Origin: Acidobacteriota bacterium
Lineage (GTDB): Bacteria; Acidobacteriota; Aminicenantia; Aminicenantales; Saccharicenantaceae
NCBI GenBank assembly: GCA_029569255.1
Contig: JAKQUO010000023.1
Location: 1-64,000 of the forward strand
Length of the DNA stretch: 64,000 nt
Reading direction: 5' to 3'
Shown one piece after another: positions 51,981-60,287 of this stretch; positions within the stretch are counted from its first letter, which is position 1; every line of letters begins with the position of its first letter. The notes under the pieces are model-generated. The model was not told where the DNA came from, did not search any database, and saw nothing but the letters and a program-made list of their open reading frames with translations. The translations under genes and the position numbers were made by a program.

Positions 51981-52088
51981 GTCCTGGTCAAGGGGAACTA
52001 CGGGCCGATGAAGGAAGGGGAGCTCGACCGGGCCCGGGCCCGGGGCGCCGAGCTGGCCAAGTCGGCCGGCCAGCAGGGGAGGGCGGAC
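51981..52088 (+). pseudogene. Possible 3' remnant of a flavodoxin-like reductase gene
   Basis: One frame reads VLVKGNYGPMKEGELDRARA and then RGAELAKSAG, similar to the C-terminal helix of NAD(P)H-dependent FMN reductases. No start or upstream domain is present because the previous gene ends 46 bases before. The frame then runs into the opposite-strand zinc protein gene. This is a weak call based on a short match. Confidence 0.25.
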
Positions 52089-52091
52089 AGC

Positions 52092-52346
52092 TCAGAACTC
52101 GCGGTCGCAGCGTTTGCAGTAGAAGAGATGGGGCGAGATCTCGCAGCCGCCGAGATAGACCTCGCCGCGCTCGGCCTTCATGAAGCCGGCGTGGGTGGGG
52201 AAGCCGTACAGGATCGGGATGACCTCGTCCCTCTCGCCGCAATAAGAGCAGGCCTCTACGCTTTTTCTGAGCCGGCCGCGTCCGGCGGGCTTGTGGCCGC
52301 GAAGAGGCCCGCGCCCCGTCAGCTGGTCGATGTGTGGATTCGACAT
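52092..52346 (-). CDS. Small zinc-binding protein
   Basis: This 84-residue protein has two cysteine pairs, CSYCGERDEVIPILYGFP near residue 33 and FYCKRCDREF at the C-terminus, with GGCEI between, which together would hold one or two zinc ions. The N-terminal 30 residues are basic (GRGPLRGHKPAGRGRLRK), possibly DNA- or RNA-binding. Similar short proteins occur beside many unrelated genes. The ribosome-binding site GAAGGAAGG supports the start. No function can be named. Confidence 0.6.
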   Translation of the reverse strand: MSNPHIDQLTGRGPLRGHKPAGRGRLRKSVEACSYCGERDEVIPILYGFPTHAGFMKAERGEVYLGGCEISPHLFYCKRCDREF

Positions 52347-52590
52347 GCCGCACCTTCCTTCACATGCTCCCGCTTGTTTCGACCTTAATCATAAAGACCG
52401 CCCGGCTAGCCTCAATAGCCGCCGGGGGTGAATGACGGGGGGATATCCCGCGCGGCGGCGGGTGAGCCCCAAAGGGGTTTTCCCCGGATCCCGGCTTGCC
52501 CAGCCCCCTTGAGGAATTCGGGTTCTCCCGATCGTCTTTATTGAGGTCGCATGAGTCCGGCTTGACGGAGGTCTCGTAAAGGGTTCAACA
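52347..52590. other. Intergenic region before the AbrB-like gene
   Basis: This 244-base stretch has an AT-richer patch (about 52530-52560) and TTGACG at 52563, but no convincing -10 box. I see no gene in it. Confidence 0.4.
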
Positions 52591-53097
52591 ATGGCCACGG
52601 TCGTGACATCGGCGAAAAGCCAAATCGTCATCCCCAAGAAGGAGCGCGAACGGGTCGGTCTCAAGCCCGGGATGAGGGTCTCGGTCACGGTCGTCGAGGA
52701 CCACATCGAGATCCGGCCCCTGAAGGAAAACCCCGTCGGGCACTTCCACGGCTACTTCAAGCGGGGCCCGTCCTTGACCGGAGCATTGCTCGAGGAGCGT
52801 CGCAAGGAGAGGCGATATCATCGATGCGGCCCGGCTAAAGGCAGCCCACGCCCTTTCTTTTGCCGATTGCTTCGCCGCGGCCACGGCTGTCCGCGAACGC
52901 GCTCTCCTCGTCACGGGCGACCGCGAGTTCGAGAAGCTCGGCCGCGCCTTGACCGTCGAATGGCTCGCTTGATAAGGGGTCCTTATCTCAGGAGCCAGGA
53001 ACAGGCCTTGACGATCGGGGAGAGGGCGGCGCGGCTCAGCGCCCGCAGCGCCGGGCGCCTGGCCACGAATTCCGCGACCGGCGGCGAATACCGGTAA
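52591..53097 (+). CDS. AbrB/VapB-type antitoxin fused by deletion to non-native sequence
   Basis: Residues 1-74 are an AbrB-like antitoxin: [21 protein letters not shown], split as [20 protein letters not shown], then [18 protein letters not shown] and a C-terminal [11 protein letters not shown] that normally binds the PIN toxin. A native stop should lie soon after, next to the toxin start. Instead the frame runs on for more than 90 residues with no family likeness, ending at 53097 inside the opposite-strand propeller gene. The junction with the toxin remnant (52802-52972) is in a different frame. The antitoxin part may still be made as an orphan. Confidence 0.65.
   Translation: MATVVTSAKSQIVIPKKERERVGLKPGMRVSVTVVEDHIEIRPLKENPVGHFHGYFKRGPSLTGALLEERRKERRYHRCGPAKGSPRPFFCRLLRRGHGCPRTRSPRHGRPRVREARPRLDRRMARLIRGPYLRSQEQALTIGERAARLSARSAGRLATNSATGGEYR
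52802..52972 (+). pseudogene. C-terminal remnant of a PIN-domain (VapC) toxin
   Basis: In the frame one base off from the antitoxin, the sequence reads [20 protein letters not shown] then [19 protein letters not shown] and ends EWLA before TGA (52970-52972). This is the last third of a PIN domain with its conserved Asp residues (FADC, TGDREF). The first two thirds, including the first catalytic Asp, are missing. It directly adjoins the antitoxin, so an internal deletion removed the toxin start. Confidence 0.75.
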
Positions 53098-54914
53098 TAG
53101 AGCGCGACGAACGTCCGCCCGGCCCGGCTCTTCATCAGATAGCGGTCCCGGAACCGTCTCAGGACCTCGACGTCGGGGTGCGACGGGTCGCCGTAGGCGG
53201 CCGTGGCGACGAAGCACATATTGGCCGTTCGTTCGATGGGGCCTTTGCCCGCGTAGTTCACCCACAGGTCGATGGTCTTGTCCCCGTCCATGACGATCGT
53301 GGCCGAGCGCTGCTGCAGCCTGATGTTGCCGGACCATTCCAGGAATGTATACCCTTCGTTCAACGTGCAGCCGATATCGACGCTGGCCCCCGTCGCGTAG
53401 GAGTGAGAGCCCGCCGCCGGCGTGACCGTTCCGAAGCTCGTCCCCTCTCCGGTGAAGGGCCCCTCCCGAACGACCGACACCCTGACCCCGAGCCTGCATA
53501 CGGGCTGCCCGAGCGCGCTGAACGTCGTCGGGCCCCACGGTACCAACGGGATGTCCGCGTCCGCGGCGACGAGGCCCGCGGGCTGGGGCGGGGCCGTCGT
53601 ATCCACAATCGTCGCGGCAGTGCCGGCCCCGGTCGCGAGATCGTCCAGGCGCGACGCGTTCGCTTCCCTGACGAAATGGAAGTTCGGGCCGATCGACCCG
53701 TCCGGAGTCGTTCGCATGATCCAGAGCGCGTCGAGGCCGTCGAACCCTCCCCAGGAACTCGTGTTGCCTACCAGGATGCAGCCGCCGTCGCCGGACCGGC
53801 CGAGAAGATCGACGGAATCGGGCGAATACCGGCTCCCATACGTCTTCTGCCACTCGATCTCGCCCGAGGGCAGGAGCTTCATCACGTGCGAGTCGTCGGA
53901 GTCCTGCAGCGCCAGGAGAACTCCCCCGTCCCCGGTCGGCAACACGGCATAGACTGCCGCGTCCGGCGAGTAGGCGGCCTCCCGGGCCACGGTTCCATCC
54001 TCGAGGACCGTGACGACCGCGAGACGCTGGGCGCGGCCCGGGAACCCAGAATCGATCGCGGCGATGAACGACCCATCGGCGGACGGCCGCATCGAGAACC
54101 AGCCGTATCCCATGTATTCGTGGTCGAGGGTCTGTTGCCTCAAGACCTCCCCGGCCGCCGAGAGCTTCAGGAGCCAGAAGCGGCTCAGCCCGTCCCCCCC
54201 GAAGGAGGCGGAGTGGCCGGCGATGAGGAAGCCGCCGTCGCGGGTCTGGAACACCGCTTCGCCGACGTCGTCCGCGGCCCCGCCGACGCGCTTCTGCCAC
54301 TCGATCCCGCCGGCCGCGTCGAGCTTCAGGACCCAGAGGTCGGTCAGCGGGGCTTCGCCGCTGGCCGGGTCGCTCGAGCCGAGGACGACGAACCCGCCGT
54401 CGGAGGTCGCGGCCACGACTTCGGGCCGGTAGAAGCCGCCCGTCCCGACCGTCGTCTGCCACGTGATCTCGCCCTCGGCGGAGCAGCGGCAGAGGAAGAG
54501 GTCGGAGTCGAGCAGGCCGGCCATGGCCGTCCCTCCGTCCGGCATAGGGCAGACGGTGAGGCCGCCCTCGAGACCGTAGGCCTTCCGCCAGACGACGTTC
54601 CCCTCGGCCGAAAGCTTGAAGAGGACCCCGGACGGGCTATAATGGCCCGCCACGACAATGCCGCCGTCCGGGCTGGACCAGGCCTTTGCACATGAGACGT
54701 AGTCCGACCCGGAGCCCAGCGTCTTGCCCCATCTGACCTCGCCCTCGGCGGAGAGCATGAAGACGCACGTATCGGCCGCGATCACCCAGGCTCCATTCGG
54801 CGCTTCGATGAGGCTGTGCGGCCGGCCGTGGCCGCCGTACCGGGCCCACTGGGCGGGGAGCAACGCGGGCAGGCTCAACAGCGCAACCGCCAGAAGCCGC
54901 TTCCAAGGTTTCAT
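52983..54914 (-). CDS. Exported beta-propeller protein with CFI-box C-terminus
   Basis: This 643-residue protein has a signal peptide (about residues 1-21) and about eight repeats of the type [20 protein letters not shown], with [10 protein letters not shown] or [10 protein letters not shown] in each, as in delta-60-like propellers. A bacterial-repeat-like segment ([11 protein letters not shown] near residue 530) follows. The last 80 residues start [16 protein letters not shown] and continue RRFRDRYLM; this is the CFI-box C-terminal tail thought to serve in anchoring or processing. The native role is unknown; surface or periplasmic binding is likely. The start at 54914 lies downstream of an AAAGGGG ribosome-binding site. 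Confidence 0.8.
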   Translation of the reverse strand: MKPWKRLLAVALLSLPALLPAQWARYGGHGRPHSLIEAPNGAWVIAADTCVFMLSAEGEVRWGKTLGSGSDYVSCAKAWSSPDGGIVVAGHYSPSGVLFKLSAEGNVVWRKAYGLEGGLTVCPMPDGGTAMAGLLDSDLFLCRCSAEGEITWQTTVGTGGFYRPEVVAATSDGGFVVLGSSDPASGEAPLTDLWVLKLDAAGGIEWQKRVGGAADDVGEAVFQTRDGGFLIAGHSASFGGDGLSRFWLLKLSAAGEVLRQQTLDHEYMGYGWFSMRPSADGSFIAAIDSGFPGRAQRLAVVTVLEDGTVAREAAYSPDAAVYAVLPTGDGGVLLALQDSDDSHVMKLLPSGEIEWQKTYGSRYSPDSVDLLGRSGDGGCILVGNTSSWGGFDGLDALWIMRTTPDGSIGPNFHFVREANASRLDDLATGAGTAATIVDTTAPPQPAGLVAADADIPLVPWGPTTFSALGQPVCRLGVRVSVVREGPFTGEGTSFGTVTPAAGSHSYATGASVDIGCTLNEGYTFLEWSGNIRLQQRSATIVMDGDKTIDLWVNYAGKGPIERTANMCFVATAAYGDPSHPDVEVLRRFRDRYLMKSRAGRTFVALYYRYSPPVAEFVARRPALRALSRAALSPIVKACSWLLR

Positions 54915-55056
54915 GTGTTCCCCTTTTTCTACGTCACTATAATAGGCCGGAAAGGGCAACAAGTTGTCAAGGAGATGTCAAGAAATGGGCGGGGGCGGTG
55001 TTGGAGGCGGTGTTGGAGGCTTGAATTTCCGGAGCTCGGAAAGGTAAAGTTATGGC

Positions 55057-55806
55057 ATGAAGGTAAAGGAAGAATTCCTGAAGCTTTGGAAGAAGCGCTT
55101 CGACGGCGCCGAGCTGCCGATCGCCTTCTTTTTCACCGATGACGACCGCGTTCCCGGCCCCGCTCACTCTACGGACCGCTGCCTCATCGCCAACCTGGCC
55201 CGGGTCCGCGAGGGGACGCCGACGCGCTTCGGAGAGGAGACCATCGGCTGCCCGGGCGGGAGGCGCTACACCGGCTTCGCCGAGGGTCTCCGCCCCGGCT
55301 TCGAATTCTTCCTCTCCTGCGGCATCCCGGGCAAGATGGAGGGCGAGCGCTACAAGAAGTCGCCCGAGCTCGTCCGCGAGATCCTGGCCAAGGGCCCGAA
55401 GTTCAAGGCCCCCGGGAGATACCTCGTGTTCAAGCGCTGGGACCTCCTGGACGCGGGCGACGAGCCGGACGCGGTCGTGTTCTTCGCCACGCCCGACGTC
55501 CTCGCCGGCCTCTTCACCTTAGCCTCGTTCGACACGGCCGAGCCGAGCGGCGTCATCGCCCCGTTCTCGGCCGGCTGCGGCTCGATCGTCCTCCATCCCT
55601 ACCTCGAAAAGGACAGACCCGAACCCCGCGCGGTCATCGGGATGTTCGATCCGTAGGCCCGGCCCCACGTTCCGGCGGGGACCCTCACCTTCGCCGTGCC
55701 CATGGCCAAATTCGCCCGCATGGCCGCCGACATGGAAGAGAGCTTCCTCATCACCCCGACCTGGGAGGCGATCCGGAAGAGGATCGTCTCGGGCCCGCCC
55801 TACTGA
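55057..55806 (+). pseudogene. DUF169 gene with in-frame amber codon
   Basis: The first part (55057-55656, 199 residues) is a DUF169 protein with TDRCLIANLARVREG, GCPGGRRYTGF and SAGCGSIVLHPYLE, containing four conserved cysteines. It ends at TAG 55654-55656 after GMFDP. The same frame then continues ARPHVPAGTLTFAVPMAKFA and FLITPTWEAIRKRI to TGA at 55804-55806, which matches the normal end of the family, where FDPSARP is expected. A single TCG-to-TAG change explains this. The short form lacks the last 50 residues and may be inactive; read-through cannot be excluded. Confidence 0.8.
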
Positions 55807-56843
55807 AAAGGGTCCCAGGCGGCGATGGCCGCGAAGAGCTCCGGGGCCATGGCCGGAACGTCCTTGAATTCCTGGGGGCAGATCCCGTCCTTGCGGACGA
55901 AGCCGTGGCTCGCCCGCGGCACGAGGACGATCGTATAGGCGTCGTGGCCGCCGGCCGCCAAGCCCTTCTCGAGCAGGGCGATGTTGCTCGCCGGCATCAC
56001 CAGGGAGTCGTACTCGCCGTAGACCGCGAGAAGCGGGCATCTGATCCGGGCCGCGACCTTCTCGGCCTCCGGATCGTAGTTGATGATGCGTCCCAGGGGC
56101 CCGATCTTGACGACCCTGGAGGCGGCGCCGTAGAGCCCGAGCTTGGTCCGCTGCCACCGGGCCTTCCGGGCGACCTTGGCCTCGGCCAGGCCCCGGCAGC
56201 GCCATTCGTTGGACACGTCGTCGACGATCTGCTGCTTGACGCTGATGTTGGGGCCGGCGAGCGAGACGGCGAAAGCGATCTCCCCCGGGGCCGCGGCCGC
56301 CGCCAGCTGGACGATCCAGCCGCCCTGGCTGTGACCGCACACGCCGACCCGGGACGGATCGATCCCCGCCCGGCCTTTCAGGTAGCGGACCCCGGCGATG
56401 GCGTCGTCGGCGCGATCCCGGAAGGACTGCGTTTCCCAGTGGCCGCCCGACCGGTTGACGCCCTTCTTCTCGAGCAGGAGGACGGCGTAGCCCTTGGCCA
56501 GGAAGGCCTCGGCGATGTTCTTCCAGATCGGGAACTCGCCCGGCTTCCAGGAAGTCCGGTAGGAATAGGCCCCCGAGCCGGTGATCATGACGACGCCCGG
56601 GACAGGCGCGCCCGATCCGGCCGCCGCGGCCGGGGCCAGGAAGCTCGCGGCCAGGTCCGTCCCCTGGCTCGTCAGCATGATTTCCTCGCCGACCGCGATG
56701 CCGGCGTCGATCGTGACGTGCTTCGGCGCGGCCAGGATCAGGCCCGCGGCGATGAATACGACGATCAACGCCAACAACATTCGAACGACGGTCCATTTCT
56801 TGTTGCTGTTCACGGTGTCTCCCATGCGTACGACAGGCTTCAT
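55800..56843 (-). CDS. Membrane-anchored alpha/beta hydrolase
   Basis: This 347-residue protein has an N-terminal membrane helix (about residues 20-40) and an alpha/beta-hydrolase fold. The oxyanion strand is VVMITGSGAYSYR, the nucleophile elbow is GHSQGG (Ser near 173), an acid lies in VYGEYDSLV and the His in SHGFVRKD. The domain faces the periplasm, and esterase or dipeptidyl-peptidase-like work is likely. No clear ribosome-binding site precedes 56843; a Met at codon 7 is an alternative. Its stop overlaps the DUF169 stop by 7 bases. Confidence 0.85.
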   Translation of the reverse strand: MKPVVRMGDTVNSNKKWTVVRMLLALIVVFIAAGLILAAPKHVTIDAGIAVGEEIMLTSQGTDLAASFLAPAAAAGSGAPVPGVVMITGSGAYSYRTSWKPGEFPIWKNIAEAFLAKGYAVLLLEKKGVNRSGGHWETQSFRDRADDAIAGVRYLKGRAGIDPSRVGVCGHSQGGWIVQLAAAAAPGEIAFAVSLAGPNISVKQQIVDDVSNEWRCRGLAEAKVARKARWQRTKLGLYGAASRVVKIGPLGRIINYDPEAEKVAARIRCPLLAVYGEYDSLVMPASNIALLEKGLAAGGHDAYTIVLVPRASHGFVRKDGICPQEFKDVPAMAPELFAAIAAWDPFQ

Positions 56844-56890
56844 GAAGTAATGACGCTTGGCGGGCTCCCAGGGTTCCGGTCCCGGGCCTC

Positions 56891-56919
56891 TTGACTTGCC
56901 CGAGTTCCGAGGTTAGAAA
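56891..56919 (+). promoter_or_regulatory. Promoter of the ADP-ribosylglycohydrolase gene
   Basis: TTGACT at 56891-56896 and TAGAAA at 56914-56919 are separated by 17 bases, 33 bases before the ATG. Confidence 0.55.
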
Positions 56920-56952
56920 TAGGGGAGAAGCGACATATCACGGGAGCCTGCC

Positions 56953-57729
56953 ATGATCGGAGCCATCGCCGGGGACATCATCGGGTCGGTCCACGAGTTC
57001 GGCCGGACGAAGTCGAAGGACTTCCCCCTCTTCGTCCCCGGCAGCGCCTTCACCGACGACTCCGTCCTGACCGCGGCCATCGCCCGGGCCATCCTGACCG
57101 ACGGGGATTACCGGAAATCGGTCCTGGAGATCGGCCGGCGCTACCCCGACGCGGGCTACAGCGGGTTCTTCGCCAGCTGGCTTTTCTCCTCCGACCCCAA
57201 GCCCTACGACAGCTGGGGCAACGGCTCGGCCATGCGGGTGAGCCCGGTCGGGTTCGCCTTCGATTCGGTCGACGACGTTCTCCGGGAGGCCGCCCGCTCG
57301 GCCGAGTTCACCCACAGCCACCCGGAGGGGATCAAGGGCGCCCAGGCGACGGCCCTGGCCGTCTTCCTGGCCCGGACGGCCCGCGACAAGGACATCATCC
57401 GGTCCGAGATCGCGGCCCGGTTCGGCTACGACCTCGACCGGACCGTGGACGGGATCCGGCCCGGCTACAGCTTCAACGAATCGTGCCAGGAGACGGTCCC
57501 CGAGGCCGTCATCGCCTTCCTCGAGTCGGACTCGTACGAGGACGCGGTCCGCAACGCCGTCTCGCTCGGCGGCGACGCCGACACCCTGGCCTGCATCACC
57601 GGCGGCATCGCCGAGGCCTTCTACGGCGGGGTCCCGCCCGAGATCGGGAACAAGGCCCGGGACATCCTGACGCCGGATCTTTTGAAGATCGCGGAAGATT
57701 TCGGCGGCCGTTTCGGTCTAATCGCGTAG
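56953..57729 (+). CDS. ADP-ribosylglycohydrolase family protein
   Basis: This 258-residue protein is in the DraG/ARH family, which removes ADP-ribose from proteins or other targets. The two magnesium sites are visible: FTDDSVLTAAIA near residue 33 and SLGGDADTLACITGG near 200. GAIAGDIIGSVHE begins the fold and WGNGSAMRVSPVG lies in the active-site groove. It is slightly shorter than DraG (about 290). Neighbours are accessory genes, and a matching ADP-ribosyltransferase is not in the window. It might reverse toxin-type ADP-ribosylation. Confidence 0.9.
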   Translation: MIGAIAGDIIGSVHEFGRTKSKDFPLFVPGSAFTDDSVLTAAIARAILTDGDYRKSVLEIGRRYPDAGYSGFFASWLFSSDPKPYDSWGNGSAMRVSPVGFAFDSVDDVLREAARSAEFTHSHPEGIKGAQATALAVFLARTARDKDIIRSEIAARFGYDLDRTVDGIRPGYSFNESCQETVPEAVIAFLESDSYEDAVRNAVSLGGDADTLACITGGIAEAFYGGVPPEIGNKARDILTPDLLKIAEDFGGRFGLIA

Positions 57730-57845
57730 AGCGAGAAAGAGAGAAAGAAAATAGAAAGAGGGAGAGGGAAAGAAGGGGAGAAAGAGAAAAAAGGGAGACA
57801 CGGCGGCGTGGAGAAAAGAGCGCGGAAGAGAGGGGAAGAGGACGG
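57730..57845 (+). repeat. Polypurine (GA-rich) tract
   Basis: A stretch of about 115 bases is almost all A and G on the plus strand, with irregular GAGAAAGA and GGGAGAG units; only a few pyrimidines (around 57797-57810) interrupt. It lies between the glycohydrolase stop and the GIY-YIG gene. Such tracts may form triplex (H-) DNA or a weakly structured leader. Confidence 0.75.
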
Positions 57846-57855
57846 AGCGGCCAAG

Positions 57856-58146
57856 ATGTTCTCGCGGGCCCATCACAACGTCTACGTCGTTTACCTTCGG
57901 AACCCCAGGGGCGACGGCAAGGCGGGCTACTACGTCGGCATGACCGGGCTCACGCCCGAGCGGCGCTTCGAGAACCACAAGGCCGGAATCAAGGCCGCGG
58001 CCGTGGTCAAGGAGCACGGCGTCCGGCTCGTCCCCAAGCTCTACGAGCACCTGAACCCCATGTCCTTCGGCGCGGCCAAGGTCATGGAGGTCGAGCTGGC
58101 CGAGGAGCTCCGGCGGCGCGGCTTCGCCGTCTTCGGCGGTCACTAA
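57856..58146 (+). CDS. GIY-YIG-like small protein
   Basis: This 96-residue protein has the GIY-YIG-like pattern NVYVVYLRNPRG, then GYYVGMTGLTPERRFENHKAG with the expected Tyr, Tyr, Gly and Arg positions, and a C-terminal EVELAEELRRRGFAVFGGH. It is the short, single-domain type. It may be a nuclease or a binding relative; the second catalytic Glu is plausibly the Glu in KVMEVELAEEL. The start at 57856 is preferred because GGAG precedes it; an upstream start would translate the purine tract. Confidence 0.7.
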   Translation: MFSRAHHNVYVVYLRNPRGDGKAGYYVGMTGLTPERRFENHKAGIKAAAVVKEHGVRLVPKLYEHLNPMSFGAAKVMEVELAEELRRRGFAVFGGH

Positions 58147-58223
58147 GGCCCGCCGCACGTCGAATTCGAGTTTCCTGAGATAACTTAGGATTCTAGATAT
58201 AGTTCTCTTCCACGTTGTGTGGG

Positions 58224-58366
58224 TCAGATGGGCCGGCAAATGGGGATATGTACTCCCAGTACGCGTCCCCATTCAGGCCTACGGGACACGTACCGGGGCG
58301 GTACATGTCCCGACACGCGCCTCGAGCGCCTGGCAACTGATTCCATAGCCACCCACAGAAAATGGA
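58224..58366. repeat. Interspersed double-hairpin repeat, copy B
   Basis: This is the inverted homologue of 400-550, about 80 percent alike by eye. It has the two palindromes in reverse order (ATGGGGATATGTACTCCC with GTACGCGTCCCCAT, and GGGACACGTACCGG with GGTACATGTCCCG) and the leader GCGCCTCGAGCGCCTGGCAA. The flanks form an outer inverted repeat that copy A does not show. Confidence 0.82.
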
Positions 58367-58404
58367 AGAGAACCCTAGATACTATCTAGAAATATAGACT
58401 ATTC

Positions 58405-58433
58405 TTGACATTCCATTATTATTCGGTTATTGT
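58405..58433 (+). promoter_or_regulatory. Promoter of the RHH/PIN toxin-antitoxin pair
   Basis: TTGACA at 58405-58410 and TATTGT at 58428-58433 are 17 bases apart, 41 bases before the antitoxin start. Confidence 0.6.
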
Positions 58434-58474
58434 TCTCGGTGAGAATACCGAGGAGTTCGAGCGTCATTCAACGC

Positions 58475-58726
58475 ATGAGTCAACTGATGAAAAAAAAGAT
58501 CGGAACGGTCATCGACGACGAGCTCTTGGCCGGGGCCAAACAGCGGGCCGCGCTCGAAAGGCGCCCCCTCGCCGGGGTCATCGAGGATGCCCTCAACGGT
58601 TACCTCGACAGTGCTCCGATGCGTGAGGATGCACTCCGCGCCCTGGCCAAGTTCACCGCTCACGGCGGCCTCCTGCCGCCCGAAGAGATCGACGAGATCC
58701 TCGACGAGGACATGCTCGCCTCATGA
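58475..58726 (+). CDS. Ribbon-helix-helix antitoxin (VapB-like)
   Basis: This 83-residue protein has a ribbon-helix-helix core: KKKIGTVIDDELLAGAKQRA, ALERRPLAGVIEDALNGYL. The C-terminal helix ALAKFTAHGGLLPPEEIDEIL would wrap its toxin. The downstream PIN-domain gene overlaps by 4 bases (ATGA). Two in-frame Met codons (58475 and 58487) are possible starts; no strong ribosome-binding site helps to choose. It binds its own promoter in similar systems. Confidence 0.85.
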   Translation: MSQLMKKKIGTVIDDELLAGAKQRAALERRPLAGVIEDALNGYLDSAPMREDALRALAKFTAHGGLLPPEEIDEILDEDMLAS

Positions 58727-59244
58727 ACCCGAGTCCGGCGTCCGCAAGAACACTATCTTCGGTCCCGGCCGGGGCCTGGGTCGCCATCGACACGAACATC
58801 CTCGTGTATGCCAACCAGCGCCGCTCGCCGGAGTGTATCGGCTTCCTGGGGCGCTGCGCTTCCGGCGAGCTCCAGGGGGTGGTGCCCGCGCCGATGGCGG
58901 CCGAGCTCGCTCACGCCCTCATGCTGATCGAAGCCCGCGAGAACAACTGGATCGACCGGGCCAATCCGGCCCGCGCCTTGGGCGGCCGACCCGACCTGGT
59001 GCGGCGGCTGACCCGCTGCGAGATCCAAATGAGGGAGTTCTTCGGCATCGGCCTCAGGATCGAGCCGGCCGGGGAGGGGGACATCCTCGAGGCCTTGCGC
59101 ATCCAGAAGGAGGCCGGCCTTCTCGTCAACGACGCCCTGCTCCTGGCGACGGCCCGCCGGCTCAACTGCGAGGCCGTGGCCAGCGCCGACAGGGCCGTCG
59201 CGTCGGCCCCGGGTTTCGATGTCTACGCGCCCGCCGATCTATAA
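58723..59244 (+). CDS. PIN-domain toxin (VapC-like)
   Basis: This 173-residue PIN-domain ribonuclease has the first catalytic Asp in AIDTNILVYANQ, the Glu in MAAELAHALML and later acids in LVNDALLLATA and SADRAVASAPGFDV. It is longer than most VapC (about 130) with an insert around residues 75-110. With the antitoxin at 58475-58726 the pair seems complete and functional. Cleavage of tRNA or mRNA is the usual role. Confidence 0.88.
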   Translation: MNPSPASARTLSSVPAGAWVAIDTNILVYANQRRSPECIGFLGRCASGELQGVVPAPMAAELAHALMLIEARENNWIDRANPARALGGRPDLVRRLTRCEIQMREFFGIGLRIEPAGEGDILEALRIQKEAGLLVNDALLLATARRLNCEAVASADRAVASAPGFDVYAPADL

Positions 59245-59423
59245 GGACGCGGGTCTGTCAAAAGCCGGCGCGCGCTGGCTGCCAGACCCTGCCTGAAAAA
59301 CCCGGAAACAGGTATCATGTCCCCCATTTACCGGCGATCTACAGGTCCGGCTCGAAGCGGGGCCGGTCTTTTCGCTCGAGCGAGGCCCTGCGCCGGCCGC
59401 GTATGTCACCCGCCTGGCGGTAT

Positions 59424-60287
59424 CTAAACAAAGCCCTCAATAAAGCCCTGTTTAAGTTTAGAAAGCTTCGTGCGAATATCCTGGAGTTCCATGCCGAGAA
59501 CGGCCCTTTCGCGCGCCATGTGGACGGCCAACTTGTGCTTGGATTCGACTCCCGTCTCATCTTCGAGGATCGACCGGATCAGTCGGCCGGTCTCGGGATT
59601 CACTATCCGAGCGACATCGCGCCCCAATAGCCGGATGGCCGTAAGCCTGCTGTCGAAATGTTCCCTGATCAGGAGATCTTGCTCTTCCGAGTAGAGCTTG
59701 TCCAGGCCATAAGCCTGTTCGTATCGGTCCATAATCTCGAGGACATCCGCCGCGTCTCTGCCTCGCTCGGGATAGAGCTCGTGCCAGGCTATCAACTTCA
59801 GAATAACGAGCCCGGCCAAGGAGCAGACTCGGACCGTCAATTCCGGACATGCGCGTATCTTAACGAGGGGAGAGGCCTTAAAAGCTTCCTCGAATCCGGC
59901 CGTCGACATGCGACGGGAATCATCGGAAGGCCAGCGGATCATCCTTTGGGAGCCCGCGATTGGGCCGAACGGAACCAGATCGATGTTGAGCTCGTTGAAC
60001 TTGATCCGCTGGACCTGATTCGTGCCGGCAAATCCGCATCGGTCGATGAGCTCGGTTTTTAGAGCCGAGAAACTACGTCAGCTCGTAAGCGACACGCCAA
60101 AGTCCATGTCCATGGTGGATCGACGAAGCTCGAGGCCGTGAACATGCTTGAGCACGAACTCTTTAGCCTTTGCGCCGATGATGAAGAACGGCACGCCGAA
60201 TGCGTCCGCGACTTCCTTCAGCCCGGCCAGAGCCTGTACGGTCGGCTCGTCAATCTTCCCTGAGATGTCGAGCGATATGTCGGTCAT
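59424..60287 (-). pseudogene. AbiEii-like nucleotidyltransferase toxin with in-frame stop
   Basis: The N-terminal part (60078-60287) reads TVQALAGLKEVADAFGVPFF, then IIGAKAKEFV and RSTMDMDFGVSLTS, with the DMDF metal motif of nucleotidyltransferases. Then TGA occurs at 60078-60080, and the same frame goes on as RSFSALKTELIDRCGF, FNELNIDLVPFGPI, AGLVILKLIAWHELYPERGRD, split where long, to 59424. A Trp (TGG) would fit at the stop, as in related toxins. The whole is about 287 codons. The product is probably broken, or the second part is made from the Met at 59942. Confidence 0.78.

Larger units (their letters stand above)
58147..58474. other. Intergenic region with repeat element and antitoxin promoter
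   Basis: This 328-base gap contains the double-hairpin repeat (58224-58366). On its two sides are the AT-rich sequences CTAGATATAGTTCTCTTCC (58194-58212) and GGAAGAGAACCCTAGATA, near-reverse complements that look like outer ends of a mobile unit. Then comes the antitoxin promoter. No coding frame was convincing. Confidence 0.6.

Noticed and set aside
52008-52388. Plus-strand frame of 126 codons over the small zinc protein
   Set aside because: Only its first 25-30 residues resemble a known C-terminus; the rest is antisense to a gene with Cys pairs.
57808-57855. Upstream start of the GIY-YIG gene
   Set aside because: It would translate part of the purine tract into lysine/arginine/glutamate; the Met at 57856 has a ribosome-binding site and matches the domain start.
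55654-60080. Stop-codon recoding as an explanation for the two interrupted genes
   Set aside because: The interruptions use different codons (TAG and TGA) and many genes here end normally with both, so a general recoding is unlikely.
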